Origin: Streptomyces griseomycini
GTDB taxonomy: Bacteria > Actinomycetota > Actinomycetes > Streptomycetales > Streptomycetaceae
Assembly (NCBI RefSeq): GCF_014203535.1
Contig: NZ_JACHJI010000001.1
Span: 1-64,000 of the forward strand
Length of the DNA: 64,000 bases
Direction of reading: 5' to 3'
Shown here piece after piece: positions 42,116 to 50,001 of this stretch. Made by a program: the position numbers and the translations under genes. Below the pieces are notes generated by a model that saw only the letters and a program-made list of their open reading frames with translations, searched no databases and was not told the origin of the DNA. Position 1 is the first letter of the stretch. The number at the start of each line of letters is the position of its first letter.

Positions 42116-43897
42116 GTGCACCGTATCGAGGACTACGCGCTCATCGGCGACGAACAGACCGCTGCCCTGGTGGGCGCGGACGGCTCGGTCGACTGGCTCT
42201 GCCTGCCCCGCTTCGACTCGGCGGCCTGCTTCGCCCGGCTGCTCGGCGACGAGGACAACGGCCACTGGCGGATCGCCCCCGTCGGCGCGGACCGGTGCGC
42301 CCGCCGCGCCTACCGCCCCGACACCCTGATCCTGGACACCGAGTGGGAGACCCCGGACGGGGCGGTGCGGGTCACCGACCTGATGCCCCAGCGCGACCGC
42401 GCGCCCGACCTGGTGCGCATCGTGCAGGGCGTGCGCGGCGAGGTGACCGTGCGCAGCACGCTGCGGCTGCGCTTCGACTACGGCTCGGTCGTGCCCTGGG
42501 TGCGCAGGGAGGACGGCCACCGGGTGGCGGTGGCCGGGCCGGACTCGGTGTGGCTGCGCAGCGAGCCGGAGGTGCGCACCTGGGGCGAGGACTCCGGCAC
42601 GCTCTCGGAGTTCACGGTGCGGGAGGGTGAGCGGGTCGCGTTCGTGCTCACCTGGCACCCCTCCCACGAGCCGCGCCCGCCGCTGATCGACCCGTACTCC
42701 GCGCTGCGGCACAGCACCGCGGACTGGCGCGCCTGGGCGGCCCGCTGCCGTTACGACGGCCCGTACCGGGACGCGGTCGTCCGGTCGCTGATCACCCTCA
42801 AGGCGCTCACCTACGCCCCCACCGGCGGCATCGTCGCCGCGCCCACCACCTCGCTGCCGGAGGAGCCGGGCGGGGTGCGCAACTGGGACTACCGCTTCTG
42901 CTGGCTGCGGGACGCCACGCTCACCCTGAACACGCTGCTGGCGGCCGGGTACCAGGAAGAGGCGGAGGCCTGGCGCAACTGGCTGCTGCGCGCGGTCGCG
43001 GGCGACCCGGCGGACCTGCAGATCATGTACGGCCTGGCGGGCGAACGGCGGCTGCCCGAGTTCGAGCTGCCGTGGCTGTCCGGCTTCGGCGGTGCCGCGC
43101 CCGTGCGGATCGGCAACGCCGCCGTGGACCAGCTCCAGCTGGACGTGTACGGCGAGGTCATGGACTCCCTGGACCTGGCCCGGCGTTCGGGACTCTCCCC
43201 GCAGCCGGACGTGTGGGCGCTGCAGACGGTCCTGATGGACTACCTGCGCACGGCGTGGCGGCAGCCGGACGAGGGGCTGTGGGAGGTGCGCGGCGGCCGG
43301 CGCCACTTCGTGCACTCCAAGGTGATGGTGTGGGTGGCGGCCGACCGCGCCGTGCGCACGCTCCGGGAGCACCCGGACTTCGACGGCGACCTCGACGGCT
43401 GGCGGGCGCTGCGCGACGAGGTGCACCGGGAGGTGTGCGAGAAGGGCTACGACCCCGAGCGGAACACCTTCACGCAGTTCTACGGCTCGCGCGAACTCGA
43501 CGCCGCCCTGCTGCTGATCCCCCGGGTGGGTTTCCTGCCGCCCGACGATCCGCGGGTGCTCGGCACGATCGACGCGGTCCGTGCGGAGCTGGAGCAGAAC
43601 GGTTTCCTGCACCGCTACTCCACCGACCGGGCGACCGTCGACGGGCTGCCCGGGACCGAGGGCACCTTCCTGGTGTGCTCGTTCTGGCTCGCGGACGCCC
43701 TGCACATGACGGGACGGAAGAAGGAGGCGCGCGAGCTGTTCGAGCGGCTGCTGGGGCTCGCCAACGACGTGGGTCTGCTGGCGGAGGAGTACGACCCGGC
43801 GGGCGGGCGGCTGCTGGGCAACTTCCCGCAGGCGTTCAGCCACATCGGCCTGGTGAACACCGCCCTCGCCCTGTTCGGGGACGAGGGGGCAGGATAA
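42116..43897 (+). CDS. Glycoside hydrolase family 15 protein (glucoamylase/trehalase type)
   Basis: The 593-residue cytosolic enzyme has an N-terminal beta-domain (IEDYALIGDEQTAALVGADG, WLCLPRFDS) and a C-terminal (alpha/alpha)6 barrel with GGVRNWDYRFCWLRDA, a strong GH15 signature, and EEYDPAGGRLLGNFPQAFSH. Mycobacterial proteins of this type are trehalases, and Streptomyces ones are annotated as trehalase or glucoamylase; sequence alone does not decide. GTG at 42116 was chosen because the family start VHRIEDYALI follows. Confidence 0.9.
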   Translation: MHRIEDYALIGDEQTAALVGADGSVDWLCLPRFDSAACFARLLGDEDNGHWRIAPVGADRCARRAYRPDTLILDTEWETPDGAVRVTDLMPQRDRAPDLVRIVQGVRGEVTVRSTLRLRFDYGSVVPWVRREDGHRVAVAGPDSVWLRSEPEVRTWGEDSGTLSEFTVREGERVAFVLTWHPSHEPRPPLIDPYSALRHSTADWRAWAARCRYDGPYRDAVVRSLITLKALTYAPTGGIVAAPTTSLPEEPGGVRNWDYRFCWLRDATLTLNTLLAAGYQEEAEAWRNWLLRAVAGDPADLQIMYGLAGERRLPEFELPWLSGFGGAAPVRIGNAAVDQLQLDVYGEVMDSLDLARRSGLSPQPDVWALQTVLMDYLRTAWRQPDEGLWEVRGGRRHFVHSKVMVWVAADRAVRTLREHPDFDGDLDGWRALRDEVHREVCEKGYDPERNTFTQFYGSRELDAALLLIPRVGFLPPDDPRVLGTIDAVRAELEQNGFLHRYSTDRATVDGLPGTEGTFLVCSFWLADALHMTGRKKEARELFERLLGLANDVGLLAEEYDPAGGRLLGNFPQAFSHIGLVNTALALFGDEGAG

Positions 43898-43902
43898 GGA
43901 CC

Positions 43903-44658
43903 ATGGATCTTGGACTGAAGGACCGGGTGTACGTCGTCACCGGGGCGACCCGCGGGCTGGGCAACGCCTCCGCGCGCGAACTGGTCGCCGACGGCGCGAA
44001 GGTGGTCGTGACGGGGCGGGAGGAGAAGGGCGTCGCCGAGGCGGCGTCCGCGCTCGGCCCGGACGCGGTCGGGGTGGCCGTCGACAACGCCGACCCCCGG
44101 GCGCCCGAGCGGCTGATCGCGACCGCGCGTGAGCGGTTCGGCCGCTTCGACGGCATCCTCGTCAGCGTGGGCGGGCCGCCGCCGGGGTTCGTCGCCGACA
44201 CCACCGACGAGCAGTGGCGGGCGGCGTTCGAGTCGGTGTTCCTGGGTGCGGTACGGATGGCCCGGGCCGCCGCGGCGGAACTGGGCGAGGGCGGCGTCAT
44301 CGGCTTCGTGCTGTCCGGTTCGGTGCACGAACCGATCCCCGGCCTGACCATCTCCAACGGGCTGCGCCCCGGGCTCGCCGGTTTCGCCAAGTCCCTCGCG
44401 GACGAGCTGGGTCCGCGCGGCATCCGCGTCGTCGGCCTGCTCCCCGGCCGCATCGACACGGACCGGGTCCGCGAGCTGGACTCCCTCTCCGCCGACCCGG
44501 AGGCCACCCGCCGGGCGGCCGAGTCCCGCATCCCGCTGCGCCGTTACGGCACCCCGGAGGAGTTCGGCCGCACGGCGGCGTTCCTCCTCTCCCCGGCGGC
44601 CTCCTACCTGTCGGGCGTGATGCTGCCGGTGGACGGCGGGGTACGGCACGGGTTCTAG
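43903..44658 (+). CDS. SDR family oxidoreductase with atypical active site
   Basis: The 251-residue Rossmann oxidoreductase has TGATRGLG, SVGGPPPG in place of the usual NAG loop, and PVDGGVRHGF at the end. The expected Tyr-x-x-x-Lys is replaced by Ser and Arg in the GLTISNGLRPG stretch, an atypical branch of SDRs. It could still bind NAD(P)(H), but the mechanism must differ. AAGGA precedes the ATG at 43903, only 5 bp after the GH15 stop, so the two genes are cotranscribed. Confidence 0.85.
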   Translation: MDLGLKDRVYVVTGATRGLGNASARELVADGAKVVVTGREEKGVAEAASALGPDAVGVAVDNADPRAPERLIATARERFGRFDGILVSVGGPPPGFVADTTDEQWRAAFESVFLGAVRMARAAAAELGEGGVIGFVLSGSVHEPIPGLTISNGLRPGLAGFAKSLADELGPRGIRVVGLLPGRIDTDRVRELDSLSADPEATRRAAESRIPLRRYGTPEEFGRTAAFLLSPAASYLSGVMLPVDGGVRHGF

Positions 44659-45084
44659 CCCCGTCGTCGGGCTCCCGTCCCGCCGTCGGCTCCCGTCCCG
44701 CCCCGCCCGCCGTCGGCTCCGCGAGGCCGCCCTCCGCGTGGACGGCGCGGTCCCGACGACAGGGCCCGGCGGACCGGGGCCGCCGAGGCCGTCCGGGCCG
44801 GGGGAGACGGCGGGCCGGGGCTGCCGGCTGCGCGTCGGGGACACCGGCACGTCGGCAAGCGGATGTCCGCGGCGGTCCCGCGGAACCGGGGCGCCGGGCC
44901 GGGGGGACGGCGGGCGGCGGAACGCGACGGGGCGGTCCCGCGGCGGCCGGCGGCCGTCGCCGGCCGACTCCCCGCGGCAAGAGGCCGCGGCCCGGGACGG
45001 AAGGCACGGCCCGGGGACGGGCGCCGGGCTTCCGGTGATCGGGGGCTTCGGACGCCGCGGCGCGCACGGTCGGCTGACGGGTGC
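44659..45084. other. 426-bp intergenic region with short tandem repeats
   Basis: No gene is seen between the convergent SDR and AmaP genes. The first 60 bp hold three imperfect copies of GTCGGCTCCCGTCCCGCC (about 44665-44718). The rest is very GC-rich with open frames on every strand but no recognisable protein. Confidence 0.6.
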
Positions 45085-45672
45085 TCAGCTGACCCGTTCC
45101 GCCCGGTGCTTGACGCCGTGCAGACGTACTTCCGCCGGCAGGGCCGCAAGGCCCGTCGAGTCGCGGGCGTGGGCCAGGACACCGGTGGTGAGGGCGTGCA
45201 GCGCGGCTCCGGGGTCCACGTGGGGCTCCAGGAGGACGTGGACCCGGGCCCTCGGGGCGGTGCGTCGCCCGGTGAGCAGGACGTGGGCCCGTCGGACGCC
45301 GTCGAGACGGCCCGCCTCCTCGGCGAGGGCCTGCTCCAGCGCCCGGCCGCGCAGCACCGCGCCCTCGCCGTCGCCGGTGTCGACCAGCACCTCGGCCGGG
45401 CGCCGTCGGCGCACCACCGCGACCAGCCACCACAGGCAGAGCAGGACCAGGACGGCGAGGACCGCGAGGACGACCGGCCACCACCAGCCCTCGTCCCGCC
45501 ACCGGGTCCGCTCGGCCTCGCCCAGCAGCACGTCGTGCCGCCCGTCGTGCAGCCACCAGGAGGGTGCCGGCACTCCCAGCCCGATCGCCAGCACGGAGCC
45601 GCCGAGGGCGACCAGCACCAGGCCCGCGATCGCGAGCAGCACCCGGTTGACGCCTCTGAGCACCGGCCTCAC
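45085..45672 (-). CDS. amaP: AmaP-like alkaline-shock membrane anchor protein
   Basis: The 195-residue protein has two membrane helices (VLLAIAGLVLVALGGSVLAIGL and WWPVVLAVLAVLVLLCLWWLV), followed by a soluble domain (about 95-195) resembling AmaP. In Staphylococcus AmaP anchors Asp23 to the membrane. Here it is the last gene of an Asp23-type operon. The GTG at 45672 overlaps the preceding stop (GTGA). Confidence 0.82.
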   Translation of the reverse strand: MRPVLRGVNRVLLAIAGLVLVALGGSVLAIGLGVPAPSWWLHDGRHDVLLGEAERTRWRDEGWWWPVVLAVLAVLVLLCLWWLVAVVRRRRPAEVLVDTGDGEGAVLRGRALEQALAEEAGRLDGVRRAHVLLTGRRTAPRARVHVLLEPHVDPGAALHALTTGVLAHARDSTGLAALPAEVRLHGVKHRAERVS

Positions 45673-46310
45673 CCCTTCCGGCCGGGCCGCCGCACGCGCA
45701 CCGACAGCGTGGGCGGCCGGGCCAGGCCCAGTCCCCGGGCCGCGTCGTCGAGCACCGTGTCCAGGTCGGCCCGTACCTCGTCCAGTCCACGGAAGTGGGA
45801 CCCCGCGCGGACATGGGCCCGGGTGCGCCTCATCCGCACCCGGGCCGACTGCACGCCGGCCACCTCCATGGCCCGGTCCCGCAGCACCGTCGCGGCGGCG
45901 GCCCGGTGCAGTCCGGCACGCACGTCGGGATGGGTGCGGCGCATCGGGAGCAGGGAGCGCAGGCCGGGCGTCAGGGCGAGGAGGAGCAGCCAGAGGCCGA
46001 GCGCGGCGGCGACGCCGGCGCCGACCAGCACCCAGATGTCGTCCAGGGGCCGTTCGGCCAGGTTCCGGGCCAGTTCCCGGCGCCAGCTCATCGCGGACCG
46101 GCCGGCGCGCACCGCGGCGATGTCGTACAGGAACGCGCCCGCGACCAGCAGCGCCAGGAGCGCGAGCAGACCCGCGGGGACGCGGCGGGCCGACCAGAAG
46201 CGCCGGTTCCGGTCCGCTTCGCCGCCCGCGGCCCGGGCGTCCCGCACGGGCCGCGGGGTCCGCTGCAGGACCGTGCCCGGGGGTTCCTCGGTGCCGTGGG
46301 TTCCGCTCAT
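45669..46310 (-). CDS. DUF6286-type membrane protein of the Asp23 cluster
   Basis: The 213-residue protein has two membrane helices (VPAGLLALLALLVAGAFLYDI and DIWVLVGAGVAAALGLWLLLLAL), then a soluble domain (about 120-213) with the MRRTRAHVRAGSHFRGL stretch. Streptomyces genomes carry this protein between Asp23 and AmaP genes; function is unknown but an envelope partner of Asp23 is likely. Its ATG overlaps the stop of the upstream Asp23 gene (ATGA). Confidence 0.78.
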   Translation of the reverse strand: MSGTHGTEEPPGTVLQRTPRPVRDARAAGGEADRNRRFWSARRVPAGLLALLALLVAGAFLYDIAAVRAGRSAMSWRRELARNLAERPLDDIWVLVGAGVAAALGLWLLLLALTPGLRSLLPMRRTHPDVRAGLHRAAAATVLRDRAMEVAGVQSARVRMRRTRAHVRAGSHFRGLDEVRADLDTVLDDAARGLGLARPPTLSVRVRRPGRKG

Positions 46311-46690
46311 CGGGTCCTCCCTCGTGCCGTGCGGAACTCGGCGGCCAGGTGCAGCCGTTCCACCTGGACGACGACCTCCGGCACCTGCAGGCCCGCCAGG
46401 GCGCCCACCCGCTCGGCCACCTGCCGGCGCACCTGCCGGCACCGGCCGCCGATGTCACCGGGGTAGTCGAGCTCGGTGTACACACGGATCCTGGCGCTGT
46501 CGTGGTGGACGACGACCGCGGCGTGCGGCGGGGCCGCGCCCGGCGGGAGCGGTCCGACCGCCTCGCGGGCCGCCTGGGAGGCGATCTTCGCCACCACCCG
46601 GTCGGCGATCCTGGTCGCGCCGCGCTCCCCCGGCGGGACCACGGCCGGCCTCCCGCCGGTCCCCGCGTCCACCGCCGTCGCCTCCGTCAT
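46307..46690 (-). CDS. Asp23/Gls24 family envelope stress protein, copy 2
   Basis: The 127-residue soluble protein has the family signature RIADRVVAKIASQAAREA at about 27-44, followed by two short beta-hairpins (ARIRVYTELDYPGDI) and the RQVRRQVAERVGALAGLQVPEV helix. It is a shorter relative of the 162-residue Asp23 protein encoded upstream. The two could form mixed oligomers. Start and stop overlap their neighbours by 4 bp. Confidence 0.88.
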   Translation of the reverse strand: MTEATAVDAGTGGRPAVVPPGERGATRIADRVVAKIASQAAREAVGPLPPGAAPPHAAVVVHHDSARIRVYTELDYPGDIGGRCRQVRRQVAERVGALAGLQVPEVVVQVERLHLAAEFRTARGRTR

Positions 46691-46872
46691 CGCCGTCGCT
46701 CGTCGCGGGGACGGAAGAAGTCGCCGAGCTCCAGGTCCCCCTCGAGGAGCCGCCCGACGACGAACCCGACGGCTCCCAGGGCCGCCACCAGCAGGAAAGC
46801 CCAGAATCCGCCGAAGTATCCGGCGAAGCCCAGCGCCATGCCGGCGATCATGCCGACCACGGCCATGCTCAT
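46687..46872 (-). CDS. Small membrane protein (DUF2273-like) of the Asp23 cluster
   Basis: The 61-residue protein has two closely packed hydrophobic helices (VVGMIAGMALGFAGYFGGFW and AFLLVAALGAVGFVVGRLL) and a charged tail LGDFFRPRDERRR. Short proteins with this layout (DUF2273) accompany Asp23 genes in many Gram-positives. Stop and next start overlap (ATGA). Confidence 0.8.
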   Translation of the reverse strand: MSMAVVGMIAGMALGFAGYFGGFWAFLLVAALGAVGFVVGRLLEGDLELGDFFRPRDERRR

Positions 46873-46933
46873 GGTGCGCTCCTCAGCTTCTCGGCGATCC
46901 GCCGTCCGGGTGGACGGCCCGCGCGTCGGCGCC

Positions 46934-47422
46934 TCACTGGAGCCGCGTCTCCGGCTCCTCTTCCTCCTCGGGCAGCTTGACGTCGCTCACCGCGATGTTG
47001 ACCTCGACCACCTCCAGGCCGGTCATCCGCTCGACCGCCGCGATGACGTTCTCCCGTACGGCCCTGGCGACGTCCGAGATGGACACGCCGTAGTCGACGA
47101 CGATCTCCAGGTCGAGCGCGGTCTGCACCTCGCCGACCTCGACCTTCACGCCGCGCGTCACCGACTTGGAGCCGCCCGGCACCCGGTCGCGCACGGCCCC
47201 GAAGGTCCGCGACAGCCCGCTGCCCAGGGCGTGCACGCCGAGCACGTCCCGCGCGGCCAGCCCCGCGATCTTCTCCACGACGCCGTCGGCGATCGTGGTG
47301 CGGCCACGGGTGGACGGGTCGCCACCGCCGCGCCGGGTCGCCTGGCCCTTGTGCACGGTGGTCTCCGGGAAGTTCTCGATCTCCGGGGTCCTCGCCGGGC
47401 CCCCCTCGGTCATGTCCGTCAT
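46934..47422 (-). CDS. Asp23/Gls24 family envelope stress protein, copy 1
   Basis: The 162-residue protein begins with a polar extension (to about residue 38). The Asp23 domain follows: TTIADGVVEKIAGLAARDVLG, then VKVEVGEVQTALDLEIVVDYG and VIAAVERMTGLEVVEVNIAV. An acidic tail EEEEEPE closes it. Asp23 proteins sit at the membrane and respond to cell-wall stress in staphylococci. It heads a five-gene operon with a small membrane protein, a second Asp23, DUF6286 and AmaP. GTG (47425) or ATG (47422) start after GAAGGGA. Confidence 0.9.
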   Translation of the reverse strand: MTDMTEGGPARTPEIENFPETTVHKGQATRRGGGDPSTRGRTTIADGVVEKIAGLAARDVLGVHALGSGLSRTFGAVRDRVPGGSKSVTRGVKVEVGEVQTALDLEIVVDYGVSISDVARAVRENVIAAVERMTGLEVVEVNIAVSDVKLPEEEEEPETRLQ

Positions 47423-47507
47423 CACCGCACGTCCCTTCGGTCGTCCTCCTCGACCACGGTATGCGCGGTTGCGCGGCACCGCGCCGCCGATGCGGCAGTC
47501 TGGAGGA

Positions 47508-48233
47508 ATGACGGAGGACCGGTGGGCACAGGTGGTGCGGCATCAGGTGGGGCTGGGCAGGTTCCTGCCCCTGGGCGGCCCGCGCGACGGCGCGTGGATC
47601 GCGGAGCGTGCCGTCGAGACGGTCCTGAGGCACACGGCGGCGCGCGGTGTGCCGGACGTCCGGCTGGACGGGGTGCGCCTCGCGCTCGCCGACCCGGGCC
47701 GGACGCACGAGCCGGTCGTCCCGCCCCCGACGAGCGCGCTGCCGCCGGGCGCGCTGCGGTTGACCGCGGAGTTCGCGGCCACGGCGGCACAGCCGCTGCC
47801 GGCGACGGCGTCCCGCCTGCGCGCGGCGTTGGCGGACGCCGCGGCGGAACGGATCGGGCTGTCCGTCACGGAGGTGGACCTGCGGGTGACGGAACTGCTG
47901 GACGGGGAGCCGTCACCGGCCCCGCCCGCCGCGCCGCCGCGGGAGCCGGCGCCCCGGGAGGCCGTCCCGCCCGGTGGTTCCGAGGCGGACCGCGTGGCGG
48001 CGGCGGTGCTCGCCGTCCCGGGGGTGACCCGGCTGACGGGCACGCCGGGCCGCCCGGTGCAGCTGACGGAGCGGCCGGGCGGGGCCGCGCTGCCCCACCG
48101 CCACGCGCGCGTGGATCTCGCGGTCCGGGCGGACCACCGGGCCCTGGACGTGGCCCGGGCGGTCCGCGCGGCGGTGTCGGGGGCACTGCAGGACCGTCCG
48201 ACGGTGGCGGTCCTGGTCACGGCGGTCGACTGA
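47508..48233 (+). CDS. Divergent protein of the Asp23 locus, unknown function
   Basis: The 241-residue Ala-rich soluble protein consists of two similar-looking halves around a Pro-rich linker (about 138-160). Each half has a helix-strand pattern reminiscent of Asp23-type modules (RAALADAAAERIGLSVTEVDLRVTE and VARAVRAAVSGAL). Streptomyces copies are annotated as nucleopolyhedrovirus P10 family, a label based on low complexity. The ATG at 47508 follows GGAGG. It diverges from the Asp23 operon with 85 bp between the starts. Confidence 0.7.
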   Translation: MTEDRWAQVVRHQVGLGRFLPLGGPRDGAWIAERAVETVLRHTAARGVPDVRLDGVRLALADPGRTHEPVVPPPTSALPPGALRLTAEFAATAAQPLPATASRLRAALADAAAERIGLSVTEVDLRVTELLDGEPSPAPPAAPPREPAPREAVPPGGSEADRVAAAVLAVPGVTRLTGTPGRPVQLTERPGGAALPHRHARVDLAVRADHRALDVARAVRAAVSGALQDRPTVAVLVTAVD

Positions 48234-48290
48234 CCACCCGCCGCCTCCCGTCGGCGCCGCCCCGGTACACCGCCGGGCGCTGCCGTGGGG

Positions 48291-48422
48291 CCGCCGGACA
48301 CCGGCGGGCGCCGCCGGCCGCCCCGGGCTTCCAGTCGCCGTCGACCGTCACCGGCCACTGTGAGACACCGCGGACCGCCGGACACCCGCGAGCACAGTCG
48401 ACCGCCGGACACCGGCGAACGG
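48291..48422. repeat. Three dispersed copies of a 17-bp GC-rich element
   Basis: Variants of CCGCCGGACACCGGCGA lie at about 48291-48308, 48375-48391 and 48402-48418 in the 242-bp gap between the 47508-48233 gene and the enoyl-CoA hydratase gene. No gene is seen there. Confidence 0.6.
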
Positions 48423-48475
48423 CCGCGGAGCACCGGGGCGGCGTGGGTTTCCGGGTGGCGGCGGTGTTCGGTGCG

Positions 48476-49279
48476 CTACTCGCCGAGGCCGGCCAGGTCC
48501 CGCAGGCGGCGGCCCTGGGCGGCGCGTTCGGCGACCCGCTGCTCCTCGTACGTACGGTCCTGCGCGCCGCGCAGCAGCGCCTTGGTCTCGATCACCGCGT
48601 CCCGGGGCGCGGCCAGCAGCGCCCCGGCCAGGTCCCGCACCGCCGCGTCCAGTTCGTCCCCGGGCACGGCGAGGTTGGCCAGGCCGGTGCTCACGGCCTC
48701 CTCGGCCGCGACGAAGCGTCCGGTCGCGCAGATCTCCAGCGCGCGGGCGTACCCGACGAGCCCGACCAGCGGGTGGGTGCCGGCCAGGTCCGGTACGAGC
48801 CCGAGGCTGGTCTCGCGCATGGCGAACTGCACGTCGTCCGCGACGACGCGCAGGTCGCAGGCGAGGGCCAGCTGGAAGCCGGCCCCGATCGCGTGCCCCT
48901 GCACGGCCGCGATGGACACGATGTCGCTGCGCCGCCACCAGGTGAACGCCTCCTGGTACTCGGCGATGGTCGCGTCGAGTTCGGCCTCGCCACCGCGCGC
49001 CATGGCGACGAACGACGGCTCGCCCTCGATTCCCTCGGGCGTGAGCATCTGCCGGTCGAGCCCGGCGGAGAAGGACTTGCCCTCACCGCGCAGCACCACG
49101 ACGCGGACGGACCCGGGCAGCAGTCGACCCGCCTCGGTCAGCGCCCGCCACAGAGCGGGGCTCTGCGCGTTGCGCCTGGCCGGGTTGGTCAGCGTCACCG
49201 TGGCGATCGCGTCGTCGACGGTGAGCCGTACGCCGTCCTTGTCGAGTACCGGACCGAGGTCCTGGGCGGACGAAGCCAT
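48476..49279 (-). CDS. Enoyl-CoA hydratase/isomerase family protein
   Basis: The 267-residue crotonase-fold protein has the oxyanion-hole segments GKSFSAGLD and AIGAGFQLALACDLRVVADD, plus the GLVPDLAG stretch. The Asp in PDLAG takes the place of the second catalytic Glu of true hydratases (often ETxLGLIPGxGG), suggesting an isomerase or another crotonase activity. The ATG at 49279 was chosen because the domain starts within 15 residues. It is probably monocistronic. Confidence 0.87.
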   Translation of the reverse strand: MASSAQDLGPVLDKDGVRLTVDDAIATVTLTNPARRNAQSPALWRALTEAGRLLPGSVRVVVLRGEGKSFSAGLDRQMLTPEGIEGEPSFVAMARGGEAELDATIAEYQEAFTWWRRSDIVSIAAVQGHAIGAGFQLALACDLRVVADDVQFAMRETSLGLVPDLAGTHPLVGLVGYARALEICATGRFVAAEEAVSTGLANLAVPGDELDAAVRDLAGALLAAPRDAVIETKALLRGAQDRTYEEQRVAERAAQGRRLRDLAGLGE

Positions 49280-49426
49280 GGGGCGCCTCCGATGGGTGCG
49301 GTCGTCTTCCGTGCCGTACGACGGGTCGGGCCCGTCCTGCGGCACAGCCAAGTGACTGCACAGTAACCACCCGGCCGGTCAGTCGGCCGACCGGGTGGCC
49401 ACCACCGGATCGCGGGGCGCCCGGGG

Positions 49427-49648
49427 TCAGGCCGAAGCGGCCTTCTTGCCCCGTGTCGCCCCGCCACGCCCTCGGAGCGTGACGCCCGACTCGCTGAGCA
49501 TGCGGTGCACGAAGCCATACGAGCGGCCGGTCTCCTCGGCCAACGCCCGGATGCTCGCACCGGCGTCGTACTTCTTCTTCAGGTCTGCCGCGAGCTTGTC
49601 GCGCGCGGCGCCGGTCACCCGGCTGCCCTTCTTCAGAGTCTCGGCCAC
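49427..49648 (-). CDS. Small helix-turn-helix protein (VAETLKKGSRVTG type)
   Basis: The 73-residue protein has one helix-turn-helix (ASIRALAEETGRSYGFVHRM, about 29-48) and a basic C-terminus (RGRGGATRGKKAA), as in short actinobacterial DNA-binding proteins. This sequence is highly conserved in Streptomyces and lacks a known function. The GTG at 49648 has GAGGAGG upstream; a 15-residue longer start at 49693 has none. Confidence 0.85.
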   Translation of the reverse strand: MAETLKKGSRVTGAARDKLAADLKKKYDAGASIRALAEETGRSYGFVHRMLSESGVTLRGRGGATRGKKAASA

Positions 49649-50001
49649 CCGTGCCTCCTCATGGGAAGTGCGCTCTGGTCTCCTCATGATCACCCCTCCC
49701 GGGCTTCATGGCCACCCATTCGGCAAGGTCCGTGAGACAAGGTTGTGACGACGGGAGTGCGTCCCCACATACGGAATACGGGATTCCAGTCGCCGCCGCC
49801 GGTACCGCCGAACGGGTCCCTCCGGGAAGTCCCAGGTCAGAAAGGCACAACGGCCGCACCCCCGGTGACCGGGGGTGCGGCCGCAATGTCGTTGTAGGAC
49901 ACACCTCGGTACGAGGAGATCTCACACGAATGATGGATCACGGATGGGCCGAATGATCCATACTCAGTGGATCACCCGTTCGATCAACCCGGGCTGACCG
50001 C
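49649..50001. promoter_or_regulatory. 353-bp region between HTH gene and ABC-F gene
   Basis: No further gene is seen. It holds the ABC-F terminator (49852-49882), an inverted repeat GGAAT-ACGGG-ATTCC (about 49777-49791) likely in the HTH promoter, and an AT-richer block with ATGGATCA...TGATCCAT and a further TGGATCA (about 49933-49972). Confidence 0.55.
49852..49882 (-). terminator. Terminator after ABC-F gene
   Basis: A perfect 14-bp stem GGCCGCACCCCCGG / CCGGGGGTGCGGCC with a TGA loop lies 120 bp beyond the ABC-F stop on the minus strand and is followed by a T-containing stretch. Confidence 0.8.

Noticed and set aside
44738..49366. A 1542-codon open frame on the plus strand
   Set aside because: It lies antisense to the Asp23/AmaP and enoyl-CoA hydratase genes, is Arg/Pro/Ser-rich low complexity, and reflects high-GC codon bias on the opposite strand.
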